A stretch of 64,000 nt of DNA. It comes from Bog-159 sp963738375 (lineage in GTDB: Bacteria > Acidobacteriota > Terriglobia > Bryobacterales > Bryobacteraceae). A program made the position numbers and the translations under genes. Every line of letters begins with the position of its first letter. Position 1 is the stretch's first letter. The notes under the pieces are model-generated. The model was not told where the DNA came from. It was given only the letters and a program-made list of their open reading frames with translations, and made no database searches. The stretch covers positions 707,667 through 771,666 of the forward strand of contig CAVTWL010000005.1 of the NCBI GenBank assembly GCA_963738375.1, in the 5' to 3' direction. Shown piece by piece: positions 1-9,277 of the stretch.

Positions 1-1444
1 AAGCCGGCTGCGCCAGCAAATCTTCCGGCAACTCCGGCAGGTCAACAGTCACCGATCCACCCGTCGCCTGGAATCGCAGCGGCGCAGCGCCGCCCAACAA
101 CATTACCGTCTTCGGCTTCGCACCCTCATAAGCTTTCAAAGTGAAGTGGTGGCCTGGCCAGCGCGGCAGGATGGCATATAAGTCGTCTCCCTTGGAAGTG
201 AAAAACGCTTCGATGGAAGCTAGCCCGGCTTCTGGCTTGCCGGATAGTTTCGCCACATCGTAATCGGTATTGAATTCCGCGTTGTAGTTCGTCTTTGGCA
301 CTTCCCCGGCGGTCCACTGGCGTGTGGTTTTGCACGCCTTCGTGCCGTAGATGGCTTCGCCGTTCACTTTCAGCCACGAGCCCATTTGCAACAGCCGCTC
401 TTCCATGATCACTGGAATCGTTCCATCGGACGCCGGCCCGATATCCAGCAGGAGATTGCCGCCGCGGCTGACGGTGTCGGTCAACAAGATCACCAGCTCG
501 CGCCCGGTGTGATAGTGCTCCACGCGTTCCGCGCGATTGTAGCCGTAAGAAAAGCCCATGCCGCGGCTTTCTTCCCAGGGATGATCCAGGCCGCTCATGC
601 CCGGCGTGTATTCCGTGGTCCAGTAGCCGCCGTGCTTGTGCTTGGTCTCTTTGCCCCAGCGATCGTTGATCACCACGGAGTCTTTCACCGGCGATTCATT
701 GAACAACCATGCCAGCAATTCCGGACTGCGCCATTCGCTGGACGGCAGATCCCATTCGCCGTCGCTGAATATGATCGAAGGCTGGTAGCGCGTGACCACA
801 TCCTTAAACTGCGGCATCATGTGCTCCGCCACATATCGCGGTTTATCGGAAAGATACAGCGGGTTGTACCACTCGTAAAGCGAATAGTAGATGCCCATGC
901 GCAGCCCCTTCGCGCGCACGGCGGTAGTCAGGTCGCCCAACAGGTCGCGATGCGGCCCGGCCTCGACGGCGTTCCAGGGCCGTCCCCACGTGCGCGATGC
1001 CTCCTGGCTGGGCCACAACGCGAAACCCTCGTGGTGTTTGGATGTCAGCACCACATACTTGGCGCCGGACTTCGTGAAAACATCCGCCCAATGGTCCGGC
1101 TCAAACAACTGCGCGTGGAACTGCGGCGCGAAATTGGCGTAATCGTAAGCCGCGCCGAATAGCCGCTTGTGATAATCCCAGGAACCCGCATCCACTGGAT
1201 TCGCGCCGGCCTTCTTGCCTTCGGTGATGGCATGCCAATACCACTCCGCGTAAGCCAGCTTGCCGGGCAGCACCGGCGCATAAGCAGGCACGGAATAAAC
1301 ACCCCAGTGGATGAAGATGCCGAACTTGGCTTCGCCAAACCACGACGGCGTCGCGCGCCGGTCCAGTGACTCCCAGTTGGGCTGGTAAGGCTGCGCCAAA
1401 GCAAAAGCCGTGCACAACGAAAACGACAGAATGGTTTTGAACAT
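1..1444 (-). CDS. Alpha-L-fucosidase, GH29 family, secreted (3' end cut by window edge)
   Basis: This probably hydrolyses alpha-L-fucosyl residues from glycans outside the cytoplasm. The reading frame is open from an ATG at 1444 to the window edge, about 481 codons, so the C-terminus is missing. The N-terminus is a short signal peptide (MFKTILSFSLCTAFALAQ). GH29-like blocks follow: KFGIFIHWGVYSVPAY near residue 45, YVVLTSKHHEGFALW near residue 125, and IIFSDGEWD, whose Asp fits the family nucleophile. A beta-sandwich-like tail runs to the edge. It lies just downstream of rnc on the same strand with a 15-nt gap. The family call is firm; substrate specificity is inferred. Confidence 0.85.
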   Translation of the reverse strand, partial: MFKTILSFSLCTAFALAQPYQPNWESLDRRATPSWFGEAKFGIFIHWGVYSVPAYAPVLPGKLAYAEWYWHAITEGKKAGANPVDAGSWDYHKRLFGAAYDYANFAPQFHAQLFEPDHWADVFTKSGAKYVVLTSKHHEGFALWPSQEASRTWGRPWNAVEAGPHRDLLGDLTTAVRAKGLRMGIYYSLYEWYNPLYLSDKPRYVAEHMMPQFKDVVTRYQPSIIFSDGEWDLPSSEWRSPELLAWLFNESPVKDSVVINDRWGKETKHKHGGYWTTEYTPGMSGLDHPWEESRGMGFSYGYNRAERVEHYHTGRELVILLTDTVSRGGNLLLDIGPASDGTIPVIMEERLLQMGSWLKVNGEAIYGTKACKTTRQWTAGEVPKTNYNAEFNTDYDVAKLSGKPEAGLASIEAFFTSKGDDLYAILPRWPGHHFTLKAYEGAKPKTVMLLGGAAPLRFQATGGSVTVDLPELPEDLLAQPA

Positions 1445-1459
1445 AGATTGGATCGCCGA

Positions 1460-2200
1460 TCAGCCCGGGGAGGGGGCATCCGCTTGCAGCCGTTCGTACA
1501 CATCGCGCGCAGCTTTCTGGGCGGCGCCCTTCTTGGTGTTGCCCTCCGCCTGGCCTACCCATTCGCGGCCCACGCGCGCTTCCACGGTGAAGGTCTTGGA
1601 GTGTTCGGGCCCGCGCTCACGCACGATCACGTAGCGCGGTGGCGGCAGCCGGCGCGCCTGGGCAAACTCCTGCAGTGCGCTCTTGTAGTCGGTCAGATTC
1701 TTGGGCACCTGCTCGCCGGTGAGCGCAAATTCCGAAAGGCCCGGCGCCACCACGAAGCTCTGGATAAACTGTCGCGCCGCCTCAATGCCCCCATCCAGAT
1801 AAAGAGCCGCGATGAGGGCCTCCAGCGCGTCCACCAGCAACGTTTTTTTGGTGCGGCCGCCGCTCATCTCCTCGCCGCGGCCCAGTTCCAGATACTCGCC
1901 CAGGTTCAGCCGCTGCGCCGCTTCGTGCAGCCACACCGCGCTCACCAGATGCGCTTTCCACTTGGATAGGCGCCCTTCCGCCGCTTCCGGATGACGCTGC
2001 AGCAGATCCTCGCTGATGAGAAACCCTAAAACAGAATCGCCCAGGAACTCGAGTTGCTCGTTGTCGCGCGATGCCGGGTGCCCGTCGATGAGCGACTGTT
2101 CGTGTACATGCGAGCTATGCGTCAGCGCGCGTAGCAGGATCTCGCGGTTGGCGAACCGATGGCCGGCAGCAGCCTCTAGAGAGTCCAGATCCGCGCGCAT
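1460..2200 (-). CDS. rnc: Ribonuclease III
   Basis: Double-strand-specific endoribonuclease that processes rRNA precursors and structured mRNAs in the cytoplasm. The 246-aa product has the usual length. The catalytic signature NEQLEFLGDSVL lies near residue 40, the second acidic motif DALEALIAALYLDGG near residue 115, and a C-terminal double-stranded RNA-binding domain (DYKSALQEFAQ to GAAQKAARDVYERL) ends the protein. I chose the ATG at 2200 because it begins just before the family start (RADLDSLEAAAGHRF). The open frame extends further upstream, but only through the coding region of the TPR gene in another frame. The TPR gene ends 8 nt upstream, so the two are probably co-transcribed. Confidence 0.95.
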   Translation of the reverse strand: MRADLDSLEAAAGHRFANREILLRALTHSSHVHEQSLIDGHPASRDNEQLEFLGDSVLGFLISEDLLQRHPEAAEGRLSKWKAHLVSAVWLHEAAQRLNLGEYLELGRGEEMSGGRTKKTLLVDALEALIAALYLDGGIEAARQFIQSFVVAPGLSEFALTGEQVPKNLTDYKSALQEFAQARRLPPPRYVIVRERGPEHSKTFTVEARVGREWVGQAEGNTKKGAAQKAARDVYERLQADAPSPG

Positions 2201-2208
2201 GGGAAAGT

Positions 2209-3030
2209 TTACGGCTTCTGCGGGGGAGTTGACGGCGCCGCGGGCGCCGTTGCCGGAGGCGCGACAGGCGCAGCCGTGCCAGCCGGGTTCTTCTTGCCGA
2301 TCGCACGTACCCGCTCGGCCTGCGCCACCTGACGAATCTGTATATTCACATCCGGCGTAGCCATCACTTTGTCGAACTGCGCAATCGCCAAATCGTACTT
2401 CCCTTCTTCGCTGTATGCCTTGCCCAGCCGCACGATGGTGGCCGCGTCCGGTTTGTCCGTACCCTCGATGGCGGTCTTGAATTCGCTTTCCGCCTCGGCG
2501 TACTTCTTCGCAACCAGATCGCCCGCGCCCATGGATGCATGTGCCTGCGCGGCGAAATCCTTCTTCGCCTCGGCCCATTGTTCGTCGGTCAGGTTGGCAT
2601 TTGGCTTGGGGGCGTCCTTGATCAGTTCCAATGCGTTCTTGGCATACTTATTTACCTTGGCGAGTTTCTCTTCGCGGTCCAGGTCGAATTCCTTGGTGTG
2701 CTGCGCGATGGTCCCCGCCAGCAGCAGCATGGCTTGAAAATTCTTAGGATCGGCTTCCAGCGTCCGCTCGCCGAATACCACGGTGTTGTCGTAATCGTGC
2801 TTCTGGTCGTAGGAGGCTGCTTCGAAGTAAAGTGCGACGCCTTTAAACTCCGTGTCCTTGAATTTGGTCAGCACATTCTCGGCGGCAGCGATGCGCGCAT
2901 CGGCCGTTGCCGCGCCGAACATAGCTTTCAGCGCTTCCAGTTCATCCTGCGACTTGGGCTTGGGTTGCGCGAACAACGCCGGCAACACCGCCACCAGCAC
3001 TACGGCGCCGCGCAATACGTTTCGTTTCAT
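2209..3030 (-). CDS. Secreted TPR protein
   Basis: 273-aa protein with a signal peptide (MKRNVLRGAVVLVAVLPALFAQ) followed by helical repeats of TPR type. Examples are AIAQFDKVMATPD near the C-terminus and a GERTLEADPKNFQAMLLLA unit near residue 88. It ends in an Ala/Pro-rich tail of about 30 residues. It is probably a periplasmic or outer-membrane scaffold; no catalytic motif is visible. It sits between another TPR protein (14 nt upstream) and rnc (8 nt downstream) on the same strand, which suggests one transcript. The specific role is unknown. Confidence 0.85.
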   Translation of the reverse strand: MKRNVLRGAVVLVAVLPALFAQPKPKSQDELEALKAMFGAATADARIAAAENVLTKFKDTEFKGVALYFEAASYDQKHDYDNTVVFGERTLEADPKNFQAMLLLAGTIAQHTKEFDLDREEKLAKVNKYAKNALELIKDAPKPNANLTDEQWAEAKKDFAAQAHASMGAGDLVAKKYAEAESEFKTAIEGTDKPDAATIVRLGKAYSEEGKYDLAIAQFDKVMATPDVNIQIRQVAQAERVRAIGKKNPAGTAAPVAPPATAPAAPSTPPQKP

Positions 3031-3044
3031 TTAAGAATGCTCCT

Positions 3045-4481
3045 CTAATTTGGCTTCTTCTCAAAACTTTTCTGGACTCCCTGCTCGGCCGCATCGTGCG
3101 CCCCGGGCGACGCGCCGGTTACCGCCAGGGCTTCCTTGTAGCGCCGCACCGCCCCGTCGCGATCGCCCGCGGCGTCGGCGAGCCGCGCCAGGTACACCAG
3201 GGTCCAGGCCTTCACTTGCGCCTCCGGCTGCGATTGCAGCGTCCGTTCGAACAGGCGTTCCGCCATCTCGGGATTCTTTTCGAGCGCCGCGATGCGCGCT
3301 AGCCCGTAATAGGCTTGCGCGTGTAGCGGCTTGTCCGTGCTCTCCTCCAGCGCCTTCAGAAACAACTGGCGCGCGCCTTCCAGATCGCGGTCTTTGTAAA
3401 ACTGTTCCGCTTGCGCGAGCGTCTTATGCGGACCCTTGGGCTCCTCGGGCTGCGACTTCTCCACCACCTTCACCGTGCGCGCCGGCGACTTGGAAACAAA
3501 TTCGATTCCCGATAGCCGCGTATCCTCGCGTCTCAAGTCCATCGACGCGATCATCTGCGGATAGTAATACCGCATGGCCTGTTCCTGCTTCAGATAGGCC
3601 GGGATCTGTTCGGCGAAGTAATCGGTGAGAATGTAGCCTTCCAACTCAGCCTGGTGCGCCTGTTCCGGCTTGTGGTCCAGCCGCGCCTCGATGGCTTTGA
3701 TCAGCGATTCGTTCACCAACAGCAGATAATCCGACTTGAACGATTGGTCGAGGCCTTGGGCGCGCTGCGCGTGGTCGGCCAGACCGCGGGTGCGCATGAT
3801 GATTTCCTCGTGGCGCGTGGCGTAAGGGTCCAGCAGATAGTGGAGGTAGGCGTGGCGGATATCGCGCACCCGCATCTCGGGCGAGGGCGTGATCACCACG
3901 AAATAATATTGGCCATAGCTGCGCGTCTGTATTTGGTTGGGAGCGCCCAGTAAGTCGATATAGATCTGAAACCCATGCGCCGAGGTGCCCGACATTTCGT
4001 TACGCAGGAATCCGTTTACCTGCAGCACGGCGTCCGATACCGGTTCGTGATAACGTTCGATGATCTGGTCGAGGGCCGGCTGCGAGCGGTTCCACAATTC
4101 CTCAAGATGCGCTTCCTCGTAGAAGCGCGCCAGCAGGGGAGAAAACTCGCTGAGAGCCGCGGCATCCGGCGGAATATCAACCGCGCGGCCTTTCAGCGAG
4201 AACTCGGGAGGCCCGCCCGCCGCCAGCGCGAAAGAGACGTATTGGCTAAAATCCGCAATGGGATCGCTCTGCCGGTGCAGACGATAAAAATCCTTTAGCG
4301 CCGCCAGGCTGGGTATGTCTTTCGCCGCCAATTCCTTGCGCACAATCTGACGCATGGGGCTGTTGTTCGGCGAGTCAACATCGGTTTCATATCCCGCCGC
4401 GTTGATGGCCGCCATGACGGCGAATAATGTAGGGCTCCCATCCAGTTGGCCCTGTTCGGGAGGCGCGCCTTGGGCGGCCAC
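3045..4481 (-). CDS. TPR-containing exported protein of unknown function
   Basis: Protein of at least 478 aa. The N-terminal 350 residues form a mixed domain I do not recognise. It contains FQIYIDLLGAPNQ and YYFVVITPSPEM, then DIRHAYLHYLLDPYA, which resembles a degenerate metallopeptidase-like helix. The C-terminal 120 residues are TPR units (AEQFYKDRDLEGARQLFLKA and following). The first standard start in frame is GTG at 4481. The frame stays open upstream to a stop at 4533-4535 and encodes LSRTALAGLILLAVAAQG, a good signal peptide. The true start is therefore probably a CTG at 4520 or ATT at 4523, or an ATG is lost to a base error. It precedes the other TPR gene by 14 nt. Confidence 0.8.
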   Translation of the reverse strand: MAAQGAPPEQGQLDGSPTLFAVMAAINAAGYETDVDSPNNSPMRQIVRKELAAKDIPSLAALKDFYRLHRQSDPIADFSQYVSFALAAGGPPEFSLKGRAVDIPPDAAALSEFSPLLARFYEEAHLEELWNRSQPALDQIIERYHEPVSDAVLQVNGFLRNEMSGTSAHGFQIYIDLLGAPNQIQTRSYGQYYFVVITPSPEMRVRDIRHAYLHYLLDPYATRHEEIIMRTRGLADHAQRAQGLDQSFKSDYLLLVNESLIKAIEARLDHKPEQAHQAELEGYILTDYFAEQIPAYLKQEQAMRYYYPQMIASMDLRREDTRLSGIEFVSKSPARTVKVVEKSQPEEPKGPHKTLAQAEQFYKDRDLEGARQLFLKALEESTDKPLHAQAYYGLARIAALEKNPEMAERLFERTLQSQPEAQVKAWTLVYLARLADAAGDRDGAVRRYKEALAVTGASPGAHDAAEQGVQKSFEKKPN

Positions 4482-4564
4482 GGCCAGCAGGATAAGGCCG
4501 GCTAAAGCAGTTCGGCTCAGAATAAGACCAGTTTAGCTTATGGCAGGCCCGCGCGCCGCTGCCT

Positions 4565-5605
4565 TTACATGGTCAGAGTGACTTTGGTGATGGTGCGCGG
4601 CTTGTCCGGATCCAGCCCCTTTTCCGCGGCCAGTGTCGCGGCAAAGAACTGCGCCGGAATGATATAAGGAATCGGCGTGTACAACTCCGGCAGCTTGTGC
4701 GGCAGCCGGATCACGCGCGTGGCGCGCGCGGCCACTTCCGTATTGTTTGCGTCGGTGATCACCACGGTCTCCGCTTTCAGCCCTTGGAGTTTGTCGAGTG
4801 TTTCCGACATGGAAGCCCACGTCGGTCCGGAAGGCGCGAAAGCGAACACCGGAAAGTCGGGATCCACCATGGCGATCGGCCCGTGCAAGAAGTCCGCCGA
4901 TGAAAACCGCTCCGCCACCACGTAGCAGGTCTCCATCATCTTCAGCGCGAATTCGAAAGCCGTGGCGTAGTTGAGTCCGCGTCCCACCACCACCGCATGA
5001 TCCATGTACCGGTACCGCCCGCACAACTCGGCGATAGCCGGCTCCATCTCCACCGCCATTTGCGCGCGCTCAGGCACGCGCTGCAGATCGTCGAGGCGGA
5101 TCTTCCCCCCCAGAGCGTATGCCAGCAGGTAAAGCATCAGCACCTGGCCCGTATACGTTTTGGTCGCAGCGACGCTCTTCTCCTTGCCCGCGCGCACGAG
5201 GAAAGTATGCTCGGCCAGTTTCGCCAGCGTGCTCGACGGCTCGTTGGTGATCCCGATGGTGAAAGCGCCTTGCTCGCGCGCTTTGGCCAGCACCTGGTTC
5301 GTATCGGTTGACTCGCCGGATTGCGAAATTGCCACCACCAGCGCCTCGCGATAGTCGATGCGGGCATTGTAGAGCGTGTGAATCGCGGGCGCCGCCAGCG
5401 ACACCGGAATGCCAGTCGTAATCTCCAGCAAATACCGGCCGAACTGCGCCGCGTTATCGGACGTGCCGCGCGCCGCCAGCACGATCAGGCGCGGCCGCCG
5501 CTTCGCCAGCCGCTGCTTGAAGCGTTCGATGCGGCGGATTTCGGAAGCCAGCGTGCGGTCTAGAGCTTCAGGCTGCTGGCGGATCTCTTCGAGCATTCGG
5601 GACAT
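4565..5605 (-). CDS. SIS-domain sugar-phosphate isomerase/deaminase (GlmS C-terminal-like)
   Basis: 346-aa protein with two SIS (sugar isomerase) domains and no glutaminase domain. It resembles the isomerase half of GlmS and stand-alone NagB-II/AgaS enzymes that act on glucosamine- or galactosamine-6-phosphate. Motifs visible are LAARGTSDNAAQFGRYLLE near residue 43, VAISQSGESTDTN near residue 90 (phosphate-binding Ser/Thr cluster), and RGLNYATAFEFALKMMET in the second domain. The C-terminus ends VTLTM rather than the KSVTVE of GlmS. It is cytosolic. It precedes the TPR/rnc run by 84 nt. Amino-sugar metabolism is a family inference; the exact substrate is open. Confidence 0.85.
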   Translation of the reverse strand: MSRMLEEIRQQPEALDRTLASEIRRIERFKQRLAKRRPRLIVLAARGTSDNAAQFGRYLLEITTGIPVSLAAPAIHTLYNARIDYREALVVAISQSGESTDTNQVLAKAREQGAFTIGITNEPSSTLAKLAEHTFLVRAGKEKSVAATKTYTGQVLMLYLLAYALGGKIRLDDLQRVPERAQMAVEMEPAIAELCGRYRYMDHAVVVGRGLNYATAFEFALKMMETCYVVAERFSSADFLHGPIAMVDPDFPVFAFAPSGPTWASMSETLDKLQGLKAETVVITDANNTEVAARATRVIRLPHKLPELYTPIPYIIPAQFFAATLAAEKGLDPDKPRTITKVTLTM

Positions 5606-5640
5606 ATAAGGTGAGTGGCGGGTGCCGTTACCAGAAGCCG

Positions 5641-6045
5641 CTAAAGGCTTTGCAGCACTTCAAGGGCTTCGCTAAGTTTTTCGCCGCCATGGACGGCTTG
5701 CCATCTTGCGGCCTCGTAGAGTTCCCTCATCGCGCCGGGGTGTATGCCTTCGTCAGCATCGGTGACGGTGGCAATCCGGCCATTCATATCGCGAAGGACC
5801 AAAGCGTACTTCTCCAGGGAACCATATAGTCCCGGCGAATCGTAGTGTCCTTGAGATCCATACAGCTCATCCGGCATGGGGGTCCCGGCGCCGTACGCCA
5901 CCTTCTCAGAGATCGAAAGCGAGAATCGTCCGCCGATAGGGGCAATAAAATTCGACTCCTGCGCGGTAGGCTCCCACGGGATTCTCCCCTCTTTGGTCTT
6001 CGATACGACATCCTCAAAGAATTTAATGATTTTCGAGTCGGTCAT
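5641..6045 (-). CDS. Hypothetical protein, possible small accessory-gene family
   Basis: 134-aa soluble protein. The pattern GRIPWEP, then FIAPIGGRFSLSIS, a strand-rich centre (YALVLRDMNGRIATV) and a C-terminal helix (ELYEAARWQAVHG) resembles widespread uncharacterised bacterial proteins of 100-140 aa often found in accessory regions. That resemblance is from memory, not a search. Its ATG overlaps the TGA of the upstream gene (ATGA, 6042-6045), so the two are translationally coupled. No catalytic residues stand out. Confidence 0.7.
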   Translation of the reverse strand: MTDSKIIKFFEDVVSKTKEGRIPWEPTAQESNFIAPIGGRFSLSISEKVAYGAGTPMPDELYGSQGHYDSPGLYGSLEKYALVLRDMNGRIATVTDADEGIHPGAMRELYEAARWQAVHGGEKLSEALEVLQSL

Positions 6046-6505
6046 CGCTCGCCTGCCTCCGCCACCCTGGCTGCCACACCTTGTTCCATGCTGAAAATGT
6101 CGCTTACCTCTTGGCCGAACCGTGCTAAGCGGGCGTTGTCTGCCCTGCTCAGCTTGCTCCCGGGACTGAGAACCTCATGCATCGAGCGCAACTGTCCAAG
6201 GGCGCGGAGAAGGTTGTCTTTCGTCTTCTTCGATAGCCCGTTCTGCCAGCGCCCGCTCAGATAATTGGCCCGACTCATGAGGTCTCTAACTCGCAGCAGT
6301 GCCATCTCGGGTTTTTCAGTCCTCAGATACATTGCGGTCTCGCCGGCCGCTTTCGCGGCGCCACCCATTGACTCGCTTAACGAATGCCGCAACGCAACGT
6401 CCCTGGCTTCCCGTGCGGCCGCCGACGCGTGCTTCGCAAAGAAAAACGCCAAAACACTGAAACCAGGCCAAGAACCGAGGCCCAATTTCCGATGAGATTG
6501 AACAT
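6042..6505 (-). CDS. Small membrane-anchored hypothetical protein (probable frameshift near N-terminus)
   Basis: The clean frame runs from 6485 (147 aa). Extending upstream in another frame to an ATG at 6505 gives MFNLIGNWASVLGLVSV, which joins smoothly to LAFFFAKHASAAAREAR if about one base is wrong near 6450. That yields one N-terminal membrane segment followed by a cytoplasmic helical domain (REARDVALRHSLSE to EVSDIFSMEQGVA). It is coupled by ATGA overlap to the following gene at 6045. The pair looks like a membrane anchor with a soluble partner. No function is recognised. Confidence 0.6.
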
Positions 6506-6709
6506 CTGCTTCTGCAAAGATTATTACACGTTAGCTCGACCCTGCGATTAGTTCCCGCTTTGATCCCGGGTACCTGTATTGGAACACGGACGAATCGCTT
6601 CCCCAAAACGATAAACCATGGGGATGTCCCTCGCAGGAGCGTGTTACGGGTGAGATCCGTTGTCGGCGGCTTGAAGGCGAAATGCCGGCCAGGGCGCGTT
6701 CAGATGGAT

Positions 6710-8090
6710 CTACCGCAGCGATTTCTGTACTTGGATACGATACTCCAGCGCCTTCGCTTCAATCTCCGCCGCGTTCAGGGTCAATGGCCGGGCGTCCTTC
6801 ACCAACAGCTTGCCATTTACCATCACATCCTGTACATCGCTGCCCTTCAGCGCATAAACCATCTGCGAGTAGACGTTGTACATCGGCACGGCGTTGGGGC
6901 GGTCCAGCCGGATCGTGATCAGGTCGGCGCGCTTGCCGGCTTCGAGCGAGCCGATTTCCTTTTCCATGCCCAGCGCGCGCGCGCCGCGAATGGTCGCCAT
7001 CTCGACGGCCTGTCGGCAGGCAGGTTGCGCGGATCGCCGGTGGTCACCTTCTGCAGTTTCGCGGCGAGGTCCATCTCTTCGAACATGTTGAAATCGTTGT
7101 TGCTGCCCGCCGGCCCGTCGGTGCCCAGTCCCACCGCAATATCCAGCGCCAGCATGCTTGACCACCGGCGCCACGCCGCTGGCCAGCTTCATGTTGCTCG
7201 ACGGGCAGTGCGCCATGCCCACGTCCGCGCGCTTTCAGGATCGCCATATCGGCATCGTCCACCCAGACGCCGTGCGCGGCCACCGTCCGGCCGTTGAGCA
7301 CGCCCAGCGCGTCGAGCGCCTGCGTCGGGCGTCATGTGCCGCTTCGCCAGCGCATCGTCGTTCTCGTTTTTGGTTTCCGACAGGTGAATCACCAGCGGCG
7401 CACTGATAGCTGGTTCGCGAGCGCGCGGCCGCCTTCAGCGTCTCATCGGAATTCGTGTAAATGGCGTGCGGAGCCACCGCCGGCACAATCAGCGGATCGT
7501 TGTGGAAGCGCGTCAAGAACTGCTCCGTCGAACGCCAGCGCAGTCCGCGGGAGTCTTGGCATCCGGCGACCGGGAAGCCGATGATGGTTTCGCCCAGCAC
7601 GCCGCGCATGCCCGGCTTCTTTGGTCGCTTCCGCCACCACGTCCTCGAAATAATACATGTCGGTGAAGGTGGTGGTGCCGGACAGCATCATTTCGAGCAG
7701 CCCAGCCGCGTGCCCCAGCGCACGAAGTCGGCCGTCACGTTCTGCGCTTCAGCCGGAAAAATGAAGTGCTCCAGCCAGTCCTGCAGCTTCATGTCATCGG
7801 CGATGCCGCGGAAAAGCGACATGGCCGCATGCGTATGCGTGTTGATCAGACCCGGCGCCAGAATCGCATCGGGGCGGTCCAGCCGGTGCGCGCGCCTGGT
7901 AGCGCGCGTCGATCTCGGCGCGCGGCCCGACTGCCACAATGCGCTCGCCGCGGATGGCAATCGCGCCGTTCTCGATCACGCGCCGCTGCGCATCCATGGT
8001 GACCACGTAGCGCGCCGGTCCAGATCCAGTCGGCGGATTCGCGCGGCGAGCGCCGCACGCGAACAGCAGAAAGCTACAAAAAAGACGCAT
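6710..8090 (-). CDS. Amidohydrolase of the TrzN/SsnA/MtaD deaminase type, frameshifted
   Basis: Metal-dependent deaminase related to 5'-methylthioadenosine/S-adenosylhomocysteine deaminases and chlorohydrolases. Family blocks occur in order but in changing frames: VVTMDAQRRVIENGAIAI, GLINTHTHAAMSLFRG (the HxH metal site), LSGTTTFTDMYYFEDVV, PAVAPHAIYT, GLGTDGPAGSNNDFNMFEE and ATIRGARALGMEKEIGS. The total span fits about 460 aa. At least six single-base breaks interrupt it, for example one base lost near 7016 and one gained near 7160. The N-terminus MRLFCSFLLFACGARRA looks like a lipoprotein or signal sequence, unusual for this family. It overlaps the end of the cytidine deaminase gene by 17 nt. 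Confidence 0.8.
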
Positions 8091-8458
8091 CGAAGGGCCT
8101 TGGAAATAGATCTTTCAAACGGAAGGTTTCGGTCTTGCCGTGCAGGTTGACCAGCACGAGTTCCACGTCGCCGCAGAACTCCCACAGGATCTGGCGGCAC
8201 GCCCCGCAGGGCGGCGTCAGGGTATCGGTATCGGCGGCCACCGCCACGCGCCGGAACTTGCCGCGCGCCTTCCGAAACCGCTTTGAAGACCGCCACGCGT
8301 TCGGCGCAAAGGGTCAGTCCATAGGTCGCGTTTTCCACGTTGCAGCCGGTGTGGATGCGGCCTTCGGAATCTTCCAGCGCCGCCCCACTTGGAAATGGGA
8401 GAAAGGCGCATGCGCATGTTTCGCGGGCTGCCAGCGCGGCTTCAACCAGACGATCCAC
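8074..8458 (-). CDS. cdd: Cytidine deaminase, frameshifted
   Basis: Deaminates cytidine and deoxycytidine to uridine forms in pyrimidine salvage. About 128 aa, the length of the homotetrameric enzyme. Visible motifs are GCNVENATYGLTLCAE (first zinc Cys and catalytic Glu) and, in a second frame, PPCGACRQ (two more zinc Cys). A base gained near 8418 and one lost near 8390 scramble about ten residues of the N-terminal SHFQVGAAL region, and another break sits near 8270. The start is GTG at 8458, which lies directly beside the stop of the purine phosphorylase gene. It ends LFPRPFDASFL at 8074. Confidence 0.85.
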
Positions 8459-9277
8459 TCAACCCTCCAATCTGGGCAGCAGCGCATTCAGGAATTTCAC
8501 CAGCGTGCCGCGCACCATTGCGCCCGTCTCCAGCACTTCCGCGTGGTTGATTTTCTGCGGCAAGATTCCCGCGGCCATATTCGTCACGCAAGAAATCCCC
8601 AAGCACGCGCATACCCATGTGATTCGCCACGATCACTTCGGGCACCGTGGACATGCCGACCAGGTCCGCGCCGATGGTCGCGCAGGTAAGCGAATTTCGG
8701 CCGGCGTCTCATAGCTCGGCCCGAGCATCGCCGCGTACACGCCTTCGCGAGAGCGAAATACCAAGCTCTCGCGCCGACCTCCTGCGCGATTGCGCGCAAC
8801 TCGGCCGAATAGGCCTCCGACATATCCGGAAACCGCGGCCCGAGCGCGATCGTCGTTCGGGCCCACCAGCGGATTCGCGCCCTGCAGATTGATGTGGTCG
8901 GAAATCAGCACCAGCCCGCCGCGTTCCAGTTTCAGATTGATGCCGCCCGCCGCATTGGTGAACACCATGGACCGCACGCCCAGCGAGCCCAGCACGCGCA
9001 CGCCGAAGGCCACCTGCGCCGCCGAGTAGCCTTCGTAGAGGTGCACGCGGCCCGCCATGGCGGCCACATCGAGTCCGTCCAGTTTGCCGAACACCAGCTT
9101 GCCCGCGTGTCCGACGGCGGTGGAGCGGCCAGCCCGGAATCTCGGCGTAAGGAATCTCCACCGCGTCCGCGAGTTCATCGGCGAAAGCGCCCAGCCCGCT
9201 GCCCAGCACCACGGCCGACGCGCGGCCGCGCCGTCAGTCCGAGCTTCCAGATGAAACGGACCGCCTCGCGCGATCAC
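8459..9277 (-). CDS. Purine-nucleoside phosphorylase, frameshifted
   Basis: Phosphorolysis of purine nucleosides to base plus (deoxy)ribose-1-phosphate. Trimeric-type PNP blocks are all present: VLGSGLGAFADELADAVE, HAGKLVFGKLDGLDVAAM, GRVHLYEGYSAAQVAFGVR, VFTNAAGGINLKLERG, MLGPSYETPAEIR and MSTVPEVIVANHMGMRVLG. They occupy several frames because of at least five single-base breaks. The span fits about 270 aa, the family length. A GTG at 9277 overlaps the TGA of the transporter gene (GTGA), and the stop at 8459-8461 abuts the cytidine deaminase start. This tight packing supports one operon. Confidence 0.88.

Noticed and set aside
386..1162. Long plus-strand open frame of 258 codons
   Set aside because: It is antisense to the alpha-L-fucosidase gene, which has clear GH29 motifs; the GC-rich codon pattern creates the shadow frame.
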